Origin: 20CM-2-55-15 sp963738025
Lineage (GTDB): Bacteria > Acidobacteriota > Terriglobia > 20CM-2-55-15
Reading direction: 5' to 3'
Assembly: GCA_963738025.1 (NCBI GenBank)
Contig: CAVTWA010000014.1
Location: 1 to 64,000, forward strand
Length of the DNA: 64,000 nucleotides
The position numbers and the translations under genes are program-made. Within the stretch, counting starts at the first letter, position 1. Each line of letters opens with the position of its first letter. Shown piece by piece: positions 1 through 9,286 of this stretch. A model generated the notes under the pieces. That model had not been told where the DNA came from. It saw only the letters and a list, made by a program, of their open reading frames with translations, and ran no database searches.

Positions 1-23
1 GCCTCATGGAAATCGGATAAATT

Positions 24-410
24 ATGAATTTGCGCAACCGTTATCTTGTAGTCACTATCCGAATTTTGCTTGGCCTCATCATGCTGGCAAGCGGCGTCAG
101 CGGGCTGTTGATGGGCAACTCGACGCAAGGCGTACCGGAGCAAATGGTGGGTTTCACGCAGACGTTTTGGGCTTCGGGCATCTTCCAGATGGTTAAGGTG
201 ACTGAAATTGTCGCTGGGTTCATGCTGTTGTTTGGAATCTTCCCCGCGTTAGCGACATTGTTCCTTGCGCCGGATGTGGTCGGAATCGTTATCGTCAACG
301 CGCGTTTGATTCCTTCATTCCTGTGGATTGGTGCAATCGTCTTTGTGATGACCGCATATCTCGGTTACGCCTACTGGGATAAGTACAAGTCGATCTTCAC
401 GCGCAGATGA
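24..410 (+). CDS. DoxX-like small integral membrane protein
   Basis: This 128-residue protein has four hydrophobic segments, at about residues 8-30, 50-70, 72-92 and 98-118, which is the four-helix layout of the DoxX/DoxD-like superfamily. The first helix contains a Gly/Ser-rich stretch (LASGVSGLLMG) common in that group. No catalytic residue can be pointed to, and the substrate is unknown. It is followed 42 nt downstream by an unrelated PP-loop gene on the same strand. The ATG at position 24 is the natural start, but its upstream region is almost outside the window and shows no clear ribosome binding site. Membrane location is well supported; the family name is moderately supported. Confidence 0.6.
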   Translation: MNLRNRYLVVTIRILLGLIMLASGVSGLLMGNSTQGVPEQMVGFTQTFWASGIFQMVKVTEIVAGFMLLFGIFPALATLFLAPDVVGIVIVNARLIPSFLWIGAIVFVMTAYLGYAYWDKYKSIFTRR

Positions 411-452
411 TCACCGAGGCGTTGGAAAGCGAGTTGCTTGGCTTTCACTGCT

Positions 453-1625
453 ATGAAGCTTTTAAATGTCCGAGTCGAACCTGATGGGAATCGCGTCCGC
501 CTGGCTGCGGAACTCGAAAGTGCCCCCCTTCAGCCGTACCTCGCCTTTCCGCGTGAGTTGGAAAGTTTTGTGGCCGGAACGGCCGACGCGTTTGTGCCAA
601 TGATTCTCGTGCCTTGCCTGGAAAAAGGTGAAGCGCTCGAGATTGTGCCGCCGGTTTCGAAGCAGCTGGTTCAGCGCATTCCCCGCATCATGGATGTGCT
701 GCTGGCAATGTTTCCAAACTTCCATCGAATCAATGTGAAGCTGAATGCGCGACAGGAAACGTTGCCGCCCGCGGGAAATGCCGTGGCAAGTCTCTTCTCT
801 GGAGGAGTAGACTCGTTCTACACCTTACTCAAAGGTTTCGCTCCAGGATCGGATCCCGCGTTCCGTCCCACTCACCTTTTCTTTATGCGCGGGCTCGAAC
901 AGCCCCTGGACCAATCCAGCGGCGCCGACGCCACGCTGGAAGTCGTTCGCGAAATTGCCCGCCAGAGCAAAGTCGACCTGTTATGGGGCGAAACGAATAT
1001 CCGGCTGCTGTTTGGTTTGAACTACGAGTTGTATTACCACGCCTCTGCGCTGATCGGAGCCGCTCTGGCGCTGTCCCGCGGCGTGAAGCGGCTGCTGGTA
1101 CCTTCCACATTCTCTTACGGACAATTGATACCCTGGGGTTCCCACCCGTTACTGGACGAACTGTGGTCCATTGAGTGCATGGACGTCATTCACGACGGCG
1201 CCGAAGCACGACGAGTCGATAAAATTGCCATGCTGGCGCGCGACCATCGTTCGACTTTCCGTCACCTTCGTGTCTGCCTGAAAAACCAGGCGGGCCCGAC
1301 CAACTGCGGCCGCTGCCAGAAGTGTGCGCGAACAATGATGGCTCTGGAAGTCATCGGCGCGCTGTCGGACGCCCCCACTTTCCCATCTATATCCCGTCAA
1401 ACCCTGGCTCGCTGGCTGCGCGCCGATAATCCCATTTTTGTGCAAGAACTTCGCGACCTGGCGCGGGAAACCGGAAACGGTGAAGCCCTCGAGTTCCTGA
1501 ACCTGGTTGTCCGGAAACAGAAGCGGCGCCATGCTGTGAAGGCATTGATTGATTCCACCCCCATGCTGGCCGAGATGATGCCGGCCGTCCAACGCCTGCG
1601 CCGCCGGTTGCGCACCGCCGCCTGA
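453..1625 (+). CDS. PP-loop ATPase-like protein (QueC/7-cyano-7-deazaguanine synthase-like fold)
   Basis: The protein has a clear PP-loop motif, SGGVDSFYTLL, at about residues 116-126, which binds ATP in adenylating amidotransferase and ligase enzymes. Near the C-terminus, at about residues 280-297, four cysteines (C..NCGRCQKC) resemble the zinc site of QueC-type enzymes. The reading frame opens earlier at a TTG (438), but the ATG at 453 gives a more natural start (MKLLNVRVEPDG). The 390-residue length is well above QueC (about 220-230), with an extra N-terminal domain of roughly 110 residues, so it is probably not canonical QueC. No queuosine neighbour is seen. The substrate is unknown. A long palindromic repeat begins immediately after the stop codon. 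Confidence 0.65.
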   Translation: MKLLNVRVEPDGNRVRLAAELESAPLQPYLAFPRELESFVAGTADAFVPMILVPCLEKGEALEIVPPVSKQLVQRIPRIMDVLLAMFPNFHRINVKLNARQETLPPAGNAVASLFSGGVDSFYTLLKGFAPGSDPAFRPTHLFFMRGLEQPLDQSSGADATLEVVREIARQSKVDLLWGETNIRLLFGLNYELYYHASALIGAALALSRGVKRLLVPSTFSYGQLIPWGSHPLLDELWSIECMDVIHDGAEARRVDKIAMLARDHRSTFRHLRVCLKNQAGPTNCGRCQKCARTMMALEVIGALSDAPTFPSISRQTLARWLRADNPIFVQELRDLARETGNGEALEFLNLVVRKQKRRHAVKALIDSTPMLAEMMPAVQRLRRRLRTAA

Positions 1626-1697
1626 TGGATAAGCCACGGATTTAACGGATTTAGCGGATTTCAATCCGTTGAATCCGTTGAATCCGTGGCTTATCCA
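1626..1697. repeat. Palindromic repeat family A, copy 1
   Basis: An imperfect inverted repeat with 35-nt arms around a 2-nt loop. The arms start TGGATAAGCCACGGATT and contain a tandem 9-10 bp unit (variants of GGATTTAAC). It begins one base after the stop codon of the PP-loop gene and ends before the TetR promoter. The sequence is shared with the palindromes at 33445, 37398 and 54082. RNA would fold into a long hairpin, so a role in transcript termination or 3' protection is possible but inferred. Confidence 0.85.
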
Positions 1698-1732
1698 ATG
1701 TCCCAGCGCCCACCCCCCAACACGCACATCAT

Positions 1733-1772
1733 TTGACCCTGTACTGTCAGAATAGTAAACTGACCGGGTAGT
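1733..1772 (+). promoter_or_regulatory. Putative sigma-70 promoter with overlapping TetR-type operator
   Basis: A TTGACC hexamer at 1733-1738 and a TAAACT hexamer at 1756-1761 are separated by 17 bp, a good sigma-70 arrangement for the efflux operon. The imperfect palindrome ACTGACCGGGTAGT at 1759-1772 overlaps the -10 and the expected start site. It looks like the operators of TetR-family efflux repressors, which suggests autoregulation by the TetR protein encoded just downstream. Motif matching by eye only. Confidence 0.45.
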
Positions 1773-1786
1773 CATTCTGGAGGACT

Positions 1787-2404
1787 ATGAGTACTATTAC
1801 CCGAACTAAGAAGGATGTCGTCACCGAATTCCGCACCGTTGGAATTCTCGAGGCCGCTCGCAAAGTCTTCGCCATGAAAGGTTTCAACGAGGCTACGGTG
1901 GACGACATCGCCGATGCGGCGGGTGTTGCGAAAGGTACGGTCTATTTGTACTACCGGTCAAAGAGGGAGCTGTATCTGGCCGCTTTGAAATTTGGCATCC
2001 AGCAGATGTATGCGGCACTCGACGATCAGTTGAAGGCCGAGTCCACAACTGAGGGCAAGTTACGCGCACTGATTGCCGTAAAGTTGGCCTATTTTGATGA
2101 AAATCGTGATTTTTTCAAGATTTACTACTCGGAGGTCGGGAACATCTGTCTGCATCCGGGAGCCATCGATAACGAGTTCAAAGACCTGTATCTCGGACAG
2201 GCCAGGGTGGTCGAATCCATTCTCAAAGAAGGAGCGCGCAAGAAAGTTCTGCGCCCCGTCCGGGCAGAACAGGCTGCGTTTGCGATTACCGACATCATCC
2301 GGGGTGTTGTGACTCAGCGGGTTTTGGGCTGGACCAAATCTAAAGTCTCCCAGGATGTCGACTTCATTTTCGATTTGATCTGGAAAGGAATTGCGGCTGA
2401 ATGA
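1787..2404 (+). CDS. TetR/AcrR family transcriptional regulator
   Basis: A 205-residue regulator with an N-terminal helix-turn-helix at about residues 18-64; the recognition part TVDDIADAAGVAKGTVYLYY is a textbook TetR signature. The C-terminal two thirds is the variable ligand-binding domain. A GGAGG ribosome binding site sits just upstream of the ATG. The stop codon overlaps the next start by 4 nt (ATGA), so it heads an operon with a TolC-like channel, a HlyD/EmrA adaptor and an EmrB-like exporter. The likely role is ligand-responsive repression of this pump and of itself. The inducer cannot be read from the sequence. Confidence 0.92.
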   Translation: MSTITRTKKDVVTEFRTVGILEAARKVFAMKGFNEATVDDIADAAGVAKGTVYLYYRSKRELYLAALKFGIQQMYAALDDQLKAESTTEGKLRALIAVKLAYFDENRDFFKIYYSEVGNICLHPGAIDNEFKDLYLGQARVVESILKEGARKKVLRPVRAEQAAFAITDIIRGVVTQRVLGWTKSKVSQDVDFIFDLIWKGIAAE

Positions 2405-3798
2405 AAATCTTTGCCCGATGTGTTGCCCTGCTGCTCATCCTGCTCTTCTCTGAGACAATTCACGCGCAACAGAGCCGCGCTACAACCGTTTCACCCAACC
2501 TGCTCGGCAGCGTTTCCGAGGGCACAGCAAGCTCTGAAAAAGTGTCCTTGTCGATTTCTGACGCAATCAATCGTTCCTTTAAATACAACCTGGGCTCCAT
2601 CCTGTCGGAACAAGATGTACGTGTCGCAAGTGCGGCGCGGGTTCGAGCTCTCTCTGAATTGCTTCCCAGAATCAATGCAGGAGTCACGGAGACTGTTGAA
2701 CAGCTCAATCTCGCCGCATTCGGCTTTACTAGCTTTCCCGGGGTGCCACAAGTTATCGGCCCATTCAGCGTATTTGACGCGCGTGCGCGCTACTCGCAAG
2801 TACCCATGGACTTCAGGTTTCTGCACGAGTTGCGATCAGCCTCTGAACGGGTAACCGCCAGCAACTATGCGCAGCAGGATGTTCGCGAACTCGTTGTTTT
2901 GATCACAACGGATTTGTATCTGGAAGCGGTGGCCGGCGCAAGCCGGGTGGACGCCGCTCGCGCCCAGCTGAAAACCGCTCAAGCCGTAAATGACCGCGCC
3001 GTGGTTCTGAAAGACAGCGGTGTCATTCCGGGCATTGACCTTCTCCGGGCGCAGGTCCAGCTTCAGCAACAGCAGCAGCGGGTTCTCGCCGCCGAAAACG
3101 ATCTGGCGAAGCAAAAACTGAATCTGGCGCGCGCAATAGGCTTACCTCAAGCGCAGGAATTTACCCAGAGCGATTCTTTTGCGACGGCGCCGCCGATGCT
3201 TCCTCCACTGGATCAGCTTCTGCCGGCCGCCCTGGAATCCAGGCCCGATTATCGCCGCGCTGCCGCCCTGGTACGCGCTGCTGAAGAGACACGCAAGGCC
3301 GCCAATGGGCGCCGTCTGCCCTCGCTTCTGGTCAACGCAGATTATGGCGATACTGGAACGAATCCCGGACATTCGCACGGGACGGTGACGCTGCAGGGAA
3401 CATTTCTCGTTCCGATTTACACCGGCGAGAGAGCGCGTGCCGAACTCATGGAATCGGAGGGACTGCTGCAAGAGCGAAAAGCCGAAGAATCCGACTTACG
3501 CGATCGGATTGAATATGAAATACGCAGCGCCGATCTGGATATCCGTTCGGCGGCGGAACAGGTCCGGGTCGCCCAGCAGGCGCGCGATCTGTCGCAACAG
3601 CAGTTGACGCAGGCTCAGGACCGGTTCGCCGCCGGTGTTACCAACGGTCTGGAAGTGACCCAGGCCCAGGATGCCGTCGTTACTGCTGATGAGAGTTACA
3701 TATCAAGTCTCTTCGCCCTGAATGTGGCCGAGGCGTCTATGGCTCGAGCTACGGGAACCGCAGAGAAAACAATCAAGTCCTTTTTCGGAGGAAAGTAA
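2401..3798 (+). CDS. TolC-family outer membrane efflux protein
   Basis: This 465-residue protein starts with a signal peptide (about residues 1-22, ending HAQ) and contains two outer-membrane-efflux repeats, rich in Ala, Gln and Arg heptads, at roughly 45-240 and 265-455. That is the usual TolC/OprM architecture, forming a trimeric outer membrane and periplasmic tunnel. It is the second gene of the efflux operon: the start overlaps the TetR stop (ATGA) and its stop overlaps the adaptor start (TAATG). With the two downstream genes it provides a complete tripartite export system. Confidence 0.93.
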   Translation: MKIFARCVALLLILLFSETIHAQQSRATTVSPNLLGSVSEGTASSEKVSLSISDAINRSFKYNLGSILSEQDVRVASAARVRALSELLPRINAGVTETVEQLNLAAFGFTSFPGVPQVIGPFSVFDARARYSQVPMDFRFLHELRSASERVTASNYAQQDVRELVVLITTDLYLEAVAGASRVDAARAQLKTAQAVNDRAVVLKDSGVIPGIDLLRAQVQLQQQQQRVLAAENDLAKQKLNLARAIGLPQAQEFTQSDSFATAPPMLPPLDQLLPAALESRPDYRRAAALVRAAEETRKAANGRRLPSLLVNADYGDTGTNPGHSHGTVTLQGTFLVPIYTGERARAELMESEGLLQERKAEESDLRDRIEYEIRSADLDIRSAAEQVRVAQQARDLSQQQLTQAQDRFAAGVTNGLEVTQAQDAVVTADESYISSLFALNVAEASMARATGTAEKTIKSFFGGK

Positions 3799-5006
3799 TG
3801 GCGAGCCTTTTCCGCGCCAAATGGTTATTGATTCCCGCCGTTCTCATCCTCATTGTTGGTGGATACGCAGCGTGGGAATACCTGTCGAAGTGGGAAACCA
3901 CAGACGATGCTCAGGTCGATGGACACATCCATCCTATAAACGCCAAGGTGGGCGGCACCGTCACCACCGTCAACGTAAAAGAAAATCAACGTGTCGAAGC
4001 CGGGACGGTCATCGCGCAGATCGATCCACGCGATTATGAAATCGCCGTTGCCCGTGCCCAGGCTGAACTGAGCCAGGCGCAGGCGGGTGCTCAAGGCGCA
4101 CTGGCCGGCATTCCGGTCGCGTCGAGCACCGCAGGGACCCAGATCACTTCATCTGAAGCGATTGCTGAACGTGCAAAAAGCGGTGTGGAAGTGGCCGGCA
4201 AAGAATTCGCGGCCGCGCAGGCGCGCTTGAATTCGGCGCAGGCTCGCGTGCGGGAGGCTCAAGCGAACGCCACCCGCGCGTCGCGGGACCTCGAACGCAT
4301 GCAGCAGCTGGTGGCGAAGGATGAGATTTCGCGACAACAGTACGATGCTGCTGCAAGCACCGCCGCGGCGTCGCAGGCGTCTGTCGAATCCGCAGAAGCA
4401 GGCGTGTTGCAGGCGCAGCAGGAAATCGCCGCCGCTCAAGCAAGGACATCTCAGTCGCAGGCGGAGCTTCAGCAGGCACAGGCGGAAGCTCAAGGTGCCA
4501 AGACGGCTCCCCAGCAAATTATCATCAGTCGCGCGCAAGCCAGTTCTGCCCAGGCCCGCGTTCAGCTGGCGAAAGCGGCGCTGGATCAAGCGCGCCTGAA
4601 TCTCGAATACACCACCATCAAAGCGCCTGTCGCCGGCGTGGTGAGTAAGAAAAATGTTGAGACCGGACAAGTCATTCAGCCGGGCCAACCGTTGATGGCT
4701 ATCATTCCGCAGGAGGACATCTGGGTCATCGCCGACTTCAAAGAGACCCAGCTGGCGGATATGCATCCCGGCCAGTCCGCCACTGTCTCGGTGGACGCCT
4801 ATGGCGGCCGGGTCTTCAACGGGCGCGTGGACAGCATTTCGTCCGCTACGGGTGCGAGATTCAGCCTGCTGCCTCCGGAAAATGCAACCGGCAACTACGT
4901 CAAAGTGGTGCAGCGGATTCCTGTAAAAATTGCATTCGATCAGGGTGAGCAGCTGAGCGAATTGCGTGCGGGCATGTCGGTTATCGTAAAAATAAGGGTG
5001 AAATAA
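3798..5006 (+). CDS. HlyD/EmrA-family membrane fusion (adaptor) protein
   Basis: A 402-residue periplasmic adaptor. An N-terminal membrane anchor at about residues 9-29 is followed by the EmrA-type motif WETTDDAQVDGHI and a biotinyl/lipoyl-like half domain. A long alpha-helical hairpin, extremely rich in Ala, Gln and Arg, covers about residues 80-255. The second lipoyl half (TIKAPVAGVVSKKNVETGQ) and a beta-barrel domain follow. It links the MFS pump in the inner membrane to the TolC-like channel. Both gene borders overlap the neighbours by one base (TAATG), implying translational coupling. Confidence 0.93.
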   Translation: MASLFRAKWLLIPAVLILIVGGYAAWEYLSKWETTDDAQVDGHIHPINAKVGGTVTTVNVKENQRVEAGTVIAQIDPRDYEIAVARAQAELSQAQAGAQGALAGIPVASSTAGTQITSSEAIAERAKSGVEVAGKEFAAAQARLNSAQARVREAQANATRASRDLERMQQLVAKDEISRQQYDAAASTAAASQASVESAEAGVLQAQQEIAAAQARTSQSQAELQQAQAEAQGAKTAPQQIIISRAQASSAQARVQLAKAALDQARLNLEYTTIKAPVAGVVSKKNVETGQVIQPGQPLMAIIPQEDIWVIADFKETQLADMHPGQSATVSVDAYGGRVFNGRVDSISSATGARFSLLPPENATGNYVKVVQRIPVKIAFDQGEQLSELRAGMSVIVKIRVK

Positions 5007-6568
5007 TGACCGAGCAAAATCCATTGGTTCCATATGTGAACCCCTGGATGATCGCCGTAGCAGTCATGTTCGGAACCTTCATGGAGGTTCTGGATACCAC
5101 TGTCGTCAATGTTTCACTGCCTCACATCGCCGGAAGCCTCTCGGTCACTCCCGAGGAGGCAACATGGGCTTTGACTTCGTACCTCGTTGCAAATGCCATC
5201 GTGCTTCCGATAACCGGATGGCTGGCGAACTACATCGGAAGAAAACGACTGCTGATGTCCGCCGTCGTCGGGTTTACTGCTTCGTCATTCATGTGTGGCT
5301 TCGCCCCCAATCTCGCCTGGCTCGTTATATTTCGAATCGTCCAGGGTTTGACGGGCGGTGTTCTGCAGCCGGTCTCACAGGCGGTCATGCTCGAGGCTTT
5401 CCCAGCGTCGCAGCGCGGTAAAGCAATGGGTTTCTGGGGATTGGGAATCGTCGTCGCCCCGATGCTCGGACCGGTACTGGGCGGCTGGTTGACCGACAAC
5501 TATTCCTGGCGCTGGGTGTTTTACATCAATATCCCAGTGGGGATCGCTTCCATCCTGATGACCAAAATGTTCATATTCGATCCGCCATACATCCGCCGCA
5601 CGACCGCGAAAGTCGATGCCTGGGGGATTGGAATGCTGGCTGTCGGAATTGCCGCACTCCAGGTGGTTCTGGATAAGGGGCAACAGGAGGACTGGTTTTC
5701 CTCGAACTGGATCAAATCGCTCGCCGGGCTTTCCATCTTCATGCTGCTGCTCTTTATCGTCCATGAATTGCGGGCAAAGGATCCCGTGTTGAACCTGCGC
5801 GTCTTCAAGGAACGGACATACGCGACCGGCGTTTTTCTGATGACAACCCTGGGTTTTGTTATGTACGGAAGTCTGGTGCTTCTTCCGCTGTTTTTGCAAA
5901 CCGTCCTCGGTTATCCGGCAATTGAAGCCGGTATCGCAATGGCGCCGCGCGGCCTGGGGTCCTTTATCGCCATGCCGGTTGTCGGCTTCCTGACGGCAAA
6001 AATCGACGCACGCAAGCTTCTGATTGTCGGGCTGCTCGGCGGAGCCGTTACGCTTTTCATGCTGGGTTCGCTGAACCTGCAGATTGGTTATTGGGACATC
6101 TTCTGGCCGCAATTCTTTCAGGGACTGACGCTGGGATTGATTTTTGTCCCATTAACAACTGTAACCATGAGCCTCATCAGCCGCGAGGAAATGGGGAATG
6201 CAACGAGTCTGTTCAATCTGATGCGGAATATGGGAGGCAGTGTGGGAATTGCTGCCATTGCGACTATGCTCAGCCGCAACACTCAGGCGCAATACAACAA
6301 TCTCGGAACTCACGTCAGTTCTTTCGATATGCACACCAGAGCACTGCTGGATCAGATCCGGGCCGGATTTGTCGCTCGCGGGATGGACTTTACGACGGCG
6401 ACGAGCGCCGCATACGCGGCACTATCCGGCATGGTGAGCCAGCAGGCGGTGATGGTCGCTTTTGTCCAGCTCTTCCGGATTCTTGCGCTGGTGTTTGCCG
6501 TCGTCGTTCCACTGGTCTTTATCATGCGCAAACCTAAGGCAGGGCAGGCCGCTACCTCAGCGCATTGA
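5006..6568 (+). CDS. DHA2-family MFS drug efflux transporter, EmrB-like
   Basis: The 520-residue protein is an inner-membrane transporter with 14 predicted helices, the size and layout of the DHA2 (EmrB/QacA) subfamily. Typical motifs are visible: the start of helix 1 (MFGTFMEVLDTTVVNVSLPH), motif A between helices 2 and 3 (GWLANYIGRKRLL), and the antiporter motif C (APMLGPVLGGWL). It should export hydrophobic compounds using the proton gradient. Last gene of the TetR-TolC-HlyD-MFS operon; its start overlaps the adaptor stop. The substrate range cannot be told. Confidence 0.93.
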   Translation: MTEQNPLVPYVNPWMIAVAVMFGTFMEVLDTTVVNVSLPHIAGSLSVTPEEATWALTSYLVANAIVLPITGWLANYIGRKRLLMSAVVGFTASSFMCGFAPNLAWLVIFRIVQGLTGGVLQPVSQAVMLEAFPASQRGKAMGFWGLGIVVAPMLGPVLGGWLTDNYSWRWVFYINIPVGIASILMTKMFIFDPPYIRRTTAKVDAWGIGMLAVGIAALQVVLDKGQQEDWFSSNWIKSLAGLSIFMLLLFIVHELRAKDPVLNLRVFKERTYATGVFLMTTLGFVMYGSLVLLPLFLQTVLGYPAIEAGIAMAPRGLGSFIAMPVVGFLTAKIDARKLLIVGLLGGAVTLFMLGSLNLQIGYWDIFWPQFFQGLTLGLIFVPLTTVTMSLISREEMGNATSLFNLMRNMGGSVGIAAIATMLSRNTQAQYNNLGTHVSSFDMHTRALLDQIRAGFVARGMDFTTATSAAYAALSGMVSQQAVMVAFVQLFRILALVFAVVVPLVFIMRKPKAGQAATSAH

Positions 6569-6601
6569 TAGCGGAATGGCTTCTGTGATTAGATTACGTC
6601 C

Positions 6602-7033
6602 ATGGAATTGCGGATAGTGGTGTTTGTCGCGGTCGTGGCGCTGGGCGTCATGCTCAATACCGCCCTGGTCTTCGCAGCTTATAAAGCGTTTTCAGCGCTC
6701 ACGTCTAAAGTGACCACCACGGTTTCGGAATTCGGAAAAAACAATGAAATCCGGCAGTGGGTTGCCTCGATGCAAACTGCCGGCGAGCAGGCGGTTTCCG
6801 TAACGGCAATGACAAAACAGCGTCTCGCTGAATTGGAGCCGGTTATCGCCAGAGCTCAGGATTCCTATAGCCGGTCGTTGGCTGAGGCCGACGATAAGCT
6901 GCAGGAAGTTGCAAATCAGATCGACAGCAGCGCGCAAAAGGTCCGAGATGCTGTGGCCAAACCGGCGGTTTCGACGATGGCGTTTGTGGCAGGTCTGACG
7001 AAGGCCCTCGAAGCTATTCAGCGCGACGAGTAG
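6602..7033 (+). CDS. Hypothetical membrane-anchored coiled-coil protein
   Basis: The 143-residue product has one N-terminal transmembrane segment (about residues 5-28) followed by a hydrophilic, helix-rich region with coiled-coil character (about 40-125). The layout resembles DUF948-type membrane-anchored proteins, but no specific family motif is visible, so no function is assigned. It lies 33 nt after the efflux operon and could be its last gene. Its 3' end overlaps the 3' end of the convergent galE by 20 bp, so the transcripts are antisense there. Confidence 0.6.
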   Translation: MELRIVVFVAVVALGVMLNTALVFAAYKAFSALTSKVTTTVSEFGKNNEIRQWVASMQTAGEQAVSVTAMTKQRLAELEPVIARAQDSYSRSLAEADDKLQEVANQIDSSAQKVRDAVAKPAVSTMAFVAGLTKALEAIQRDE

Positions 7034-7988
7034 TCCATTTCCAGGCAGTGGCGACAATATGTTCCAGGCCGCTCTCTGTCGCCGTCCATCCCAACAAATC
7101 TTTCGCCCGCCGCACTGCGGCGACAAGTTCCGGAGGATCGCCCGGCCGCCGCTCTGTTTCGAGGACGTTGAAATCCTTCTTCGTTATTTTGCGGCACACG
7201 TCGATGACTTCACGAACCGAATAACCTTGCCCCGTTCCGAGATTGAAGGCTTGTGACTTGACCTTGCCGCTGGTCAATGCCTGAAGACCGACGACGTGGG
7301 CACGGGCCAGATCGGCGACATGGATGTAGTCGCGGAGACAAGTGCCGTCCGCGGTGGGATAATCGGTTCCGAAAATCTTGACGTTTGCCCGTCGTCCTGC
7401 GGCTGCCCCGAGGACCAGTGGAATCAGATGGCTTTCAGGTTCGTGATCTTCTCCGAACTCCCCATCGGCAGCCGCGCCCGCCGCATTAAAATAGCGCAGC
7501 GACAGGTATTCCATGCCGTGTGCCTCATGGAACCAACGCATGGCGTGCTCGAAAGTCAGCTTCGAGTCGCCATACGGATTGATTGGATTCTGCGGATGAT
7601 CTTCATCAATCGGTACGTGCCGGGGAACTCCGTAGGTAGCGCAGGTAGAGGAAAAAATGAGATATTTCACGCCAGCGGCGTGCATCGCATTCAGCAAATT
7701 CAAACCACCCACGACATTCGTCTCGTAGTAAAGCTCAGGATGCTCAACCGACTCACCTACGAGCGCCCTTCCGGCAAAATGCAGGACGCCGGTGATCGAA
7801 TATTCGGAGAATGCGCGTTCCAGATCCGCCGGCCTACAAAGATCTCCTTCGAATGCTGGAGTGCTGCGAACAAATGAGCGATGTCCGGTAGAGAAGTTGT
7901 CGAAAATGACCGGCTGCATGCCTGCGGCCTTCAAAGCCTTGACCGTGTGGCTCCCGATGTAACCGGCTCCGCCGGTGACCAGAATCAT
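7014..7988 (-). CDS. galE: UDP-glucose 4-epimerase
   Basis: A 324-residue NAD-dependent epimerase of the extended short-chain dehydrogenase family that interconverts UDP-glucose and UDP-galactose. The N-terminal NAD-binding motif GGAGYIGSH, the STCATYG serine region and the catalytic YGDSK tyrosine-lysine pair are all present, and the length is normal. Its start overlaps the ugd stop by 4 nt (ATGA). It is the last gene of the 26-gene minus-strand run. Together with ugd it supplies sugar nucleotides for polysaccharide or LPS synthesis. Confidence 0.94.
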   Translation of the reverse strand: MILVTGGAGYIGSHTVKALKAAGMQPVIFDNFSTGHRSFVRSTPAFEGDLCRPADLERAFSEYSITGVLHFAGRALVGESVEHPELYYETNVVGGLNLLNAMHAAGVKYLIFSSTCATYGVPRHVPIDEDHPQNPINPYGDSKLTFEHAMRWFHEAHGMEYLSLRYFNAAGAAADGEFGEDHEPESHLIPLVLGAAAGRRANVKIFGTDYPTADGTCLRDYIHVADLARAHVVGLQALTSGKVKSQAFNLGTGQGYSVREVIDVCRKITKKDFNVLETERRPGDPPELVAAVRRAKDLLGWTATESGLEHIVATAWKWTTRRAE

Positions 7989-9286
7989 GCTCTTCCAACG
8001 CTATAGTAGGTGAAACCGAGTTGCCTTAATTGCACGGGGTCGTAAATATTCCGCCCATCGAATACGACGGGATGACGCATCGTCGCTTTCATGCGCTCGA
8101 AATTCGGATTACGGAAAGCTTGCCATTCCGTCACCAGCAGAAGCGCGTCAGCCCCCTCGACGCATGCGTAATTATTGGGTGAGAGTTGTATGCGTTCGCC
8201 CAGAATACGCTTGGCCTCATCCATCGCTTCCGGGTCGTAGGCGGTCACCATGGCGCCGGCGGCAAGCAGACTTTCGACGATTTTAATGGCAGGCGCGTCC
8301 CGCATGTCGTTTGTGCGAGGCTTGAACGAGAGCCCCCACATTGCCAGCCGTTTGTCGCGAAGATTGCCCTCGAAGTGCCTGCGGATCTTTTCGACGAAAC
8401 GCGATGCCTGATTCTGGTTGACGTTGTCGACTGCCTGGAGGATCTGCATATCGTATTCATGCTGCTTTCCCGTATCGATGAGCGCTTTGATGTCTTTGGG
8501 AAAACAACTGCCGCCGAATCCCACACCAGGGAACAGAAAGGCCGGACCAATGCGGGAATCGGCCGCAAGACCCTTGCGGATCATGTCGACGTTGGCGCCA
8601 ACCTGTTCACAAAGGTTGGCAATCTCGTTCATGAACGAGATACGTGCGGCGAGAAATGCATTCGCGGCATATTTCAATAATTCCGCCGTACGGACGTCCA
8701 CCTCGAGTACGGGGCTGCCGGTGCGGACGAACGGTGCATAAAGATCCCTGAGAATCTCGCCAGCGCGAACATCGTCGGCTCCCACGACAACGCGGTCCGG
8801 CTTCATGAAGTCTTCAACCGCTGCTCCCTGTTTTAAAAATTCGGGATTGGACAGGAGGTCAAAAGGGTGGTTTGTCTCCTTCTTCAGGATTGCGCGCATC
8901 TTTTCACTGGTTCCAACCGGCACTGTCGATTTGACCACGATCACTTTGTAGCGGTCCATTGCGCGACCGATTGCGGCGGCAACCTGGAAAACCGCGGTGA
9001 GGTCGGCGGCGCCGCTCGGTGTTGTGGGCGTGCCGACGGCGACAAAAATGACGAAGGATCTTTTTACAGCGGCATCAAGATCCGTCGTAAAGGTCAGGCG
9101 CTCTTCGCGAAGATTACGTTCCACAATTTCCGGAAGACCCGGCTCGTAGATCGGTATCTCACTCTTTCTTAACTTCTCGACTTTGTTCGCATCGTTATCG
9201 ACGCACCAGACGTCATTGCCGCTCTCTGCGAAGCATGCGCCGGCGACTAATCCAACGTAGCCCGTTCCAATAACACCAATGTTCAT
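7985..9286 (-). CDS. ugd: UDP-glucose 6-dehydrogenase
   Basis: The 433-residue enzyme oxidises UDP-glucose to UDP-glucuronate with NAD. The N-terminal Rossmann motif IGTGYVGLVAGACFAESG and the active-site segment GFGGSCFPKDIKAL with the catalytic cysteine are intact, followed by the C-terminal UDP-binding domain. The frame is open 59 codons further upstream, but that extension covers the preceding small gene and lacks family similarity. The ATG at 9286 starts directly at the Rossmann fold and overlaps the upstream stop codon by one base (TGATG). Confidence 0.95.
   Translation of the reverse strand: MNIGVIGTGYVGLVAGACFAESGNDVWCVDNDANKVEKLRKSEIPIYEPGLPEIVERNLREERLTFTTDLDAAVKRSFVIFVAVGTPTTPSGAADLTAVFQVAAAIGRAMDRYKVIVVKSTVPVGTSEKMRAILKKETNHPFDLLSNPEFLKQGAAVEDFMKPDRVVVGADDVRAGEILRDLYAPFVRTGSPVLEVDVRTAELLKYAANAFLAARISFMNEIANLCEQVGANVDMIRKGLAADSRIGPAFLFPGVGFGGSCFPKDIKALIDTGKQHEYDMQILQAVDNVNQNQASRFVEKIRRHFEGNLRDKRLAMWGLSFKPRTNDMRDAPAIKIVESLLAAGAMVTAYDPEAMDEAKRILGERIQLSPNNYACVEGADALLLVTEWQAFRNPNFERMKATMRHPVVFDGRNIYDPVQLRQLGFTYYSVGRA

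Noticed and set aside
453..1625. queC (queuosine synthesis)
   Set aside because: The PP-loop and cysteine cluster are similar, but the protein is much longer and no queuosine genes are near.
1626..1697. Short repeats taken as a CRISPR array
   Set aside because: The units are adjacent and form one inverted repeat; there are no spacers and no cas genes.
1149..1775. Long minus-strand frame over the PP-loop gene and repeat A1
   Set aside because: Antisense shadow; its translated start is repeat sequence and the opposite strand has a clear PP-loop enzyme.
6980..7033. Overlap of the coiled-coil gene and galE as an annotation error
   Set aside because: Both ends are defined by their own stop codons in good frames, so a 20-bp convergent overlap is accepted.
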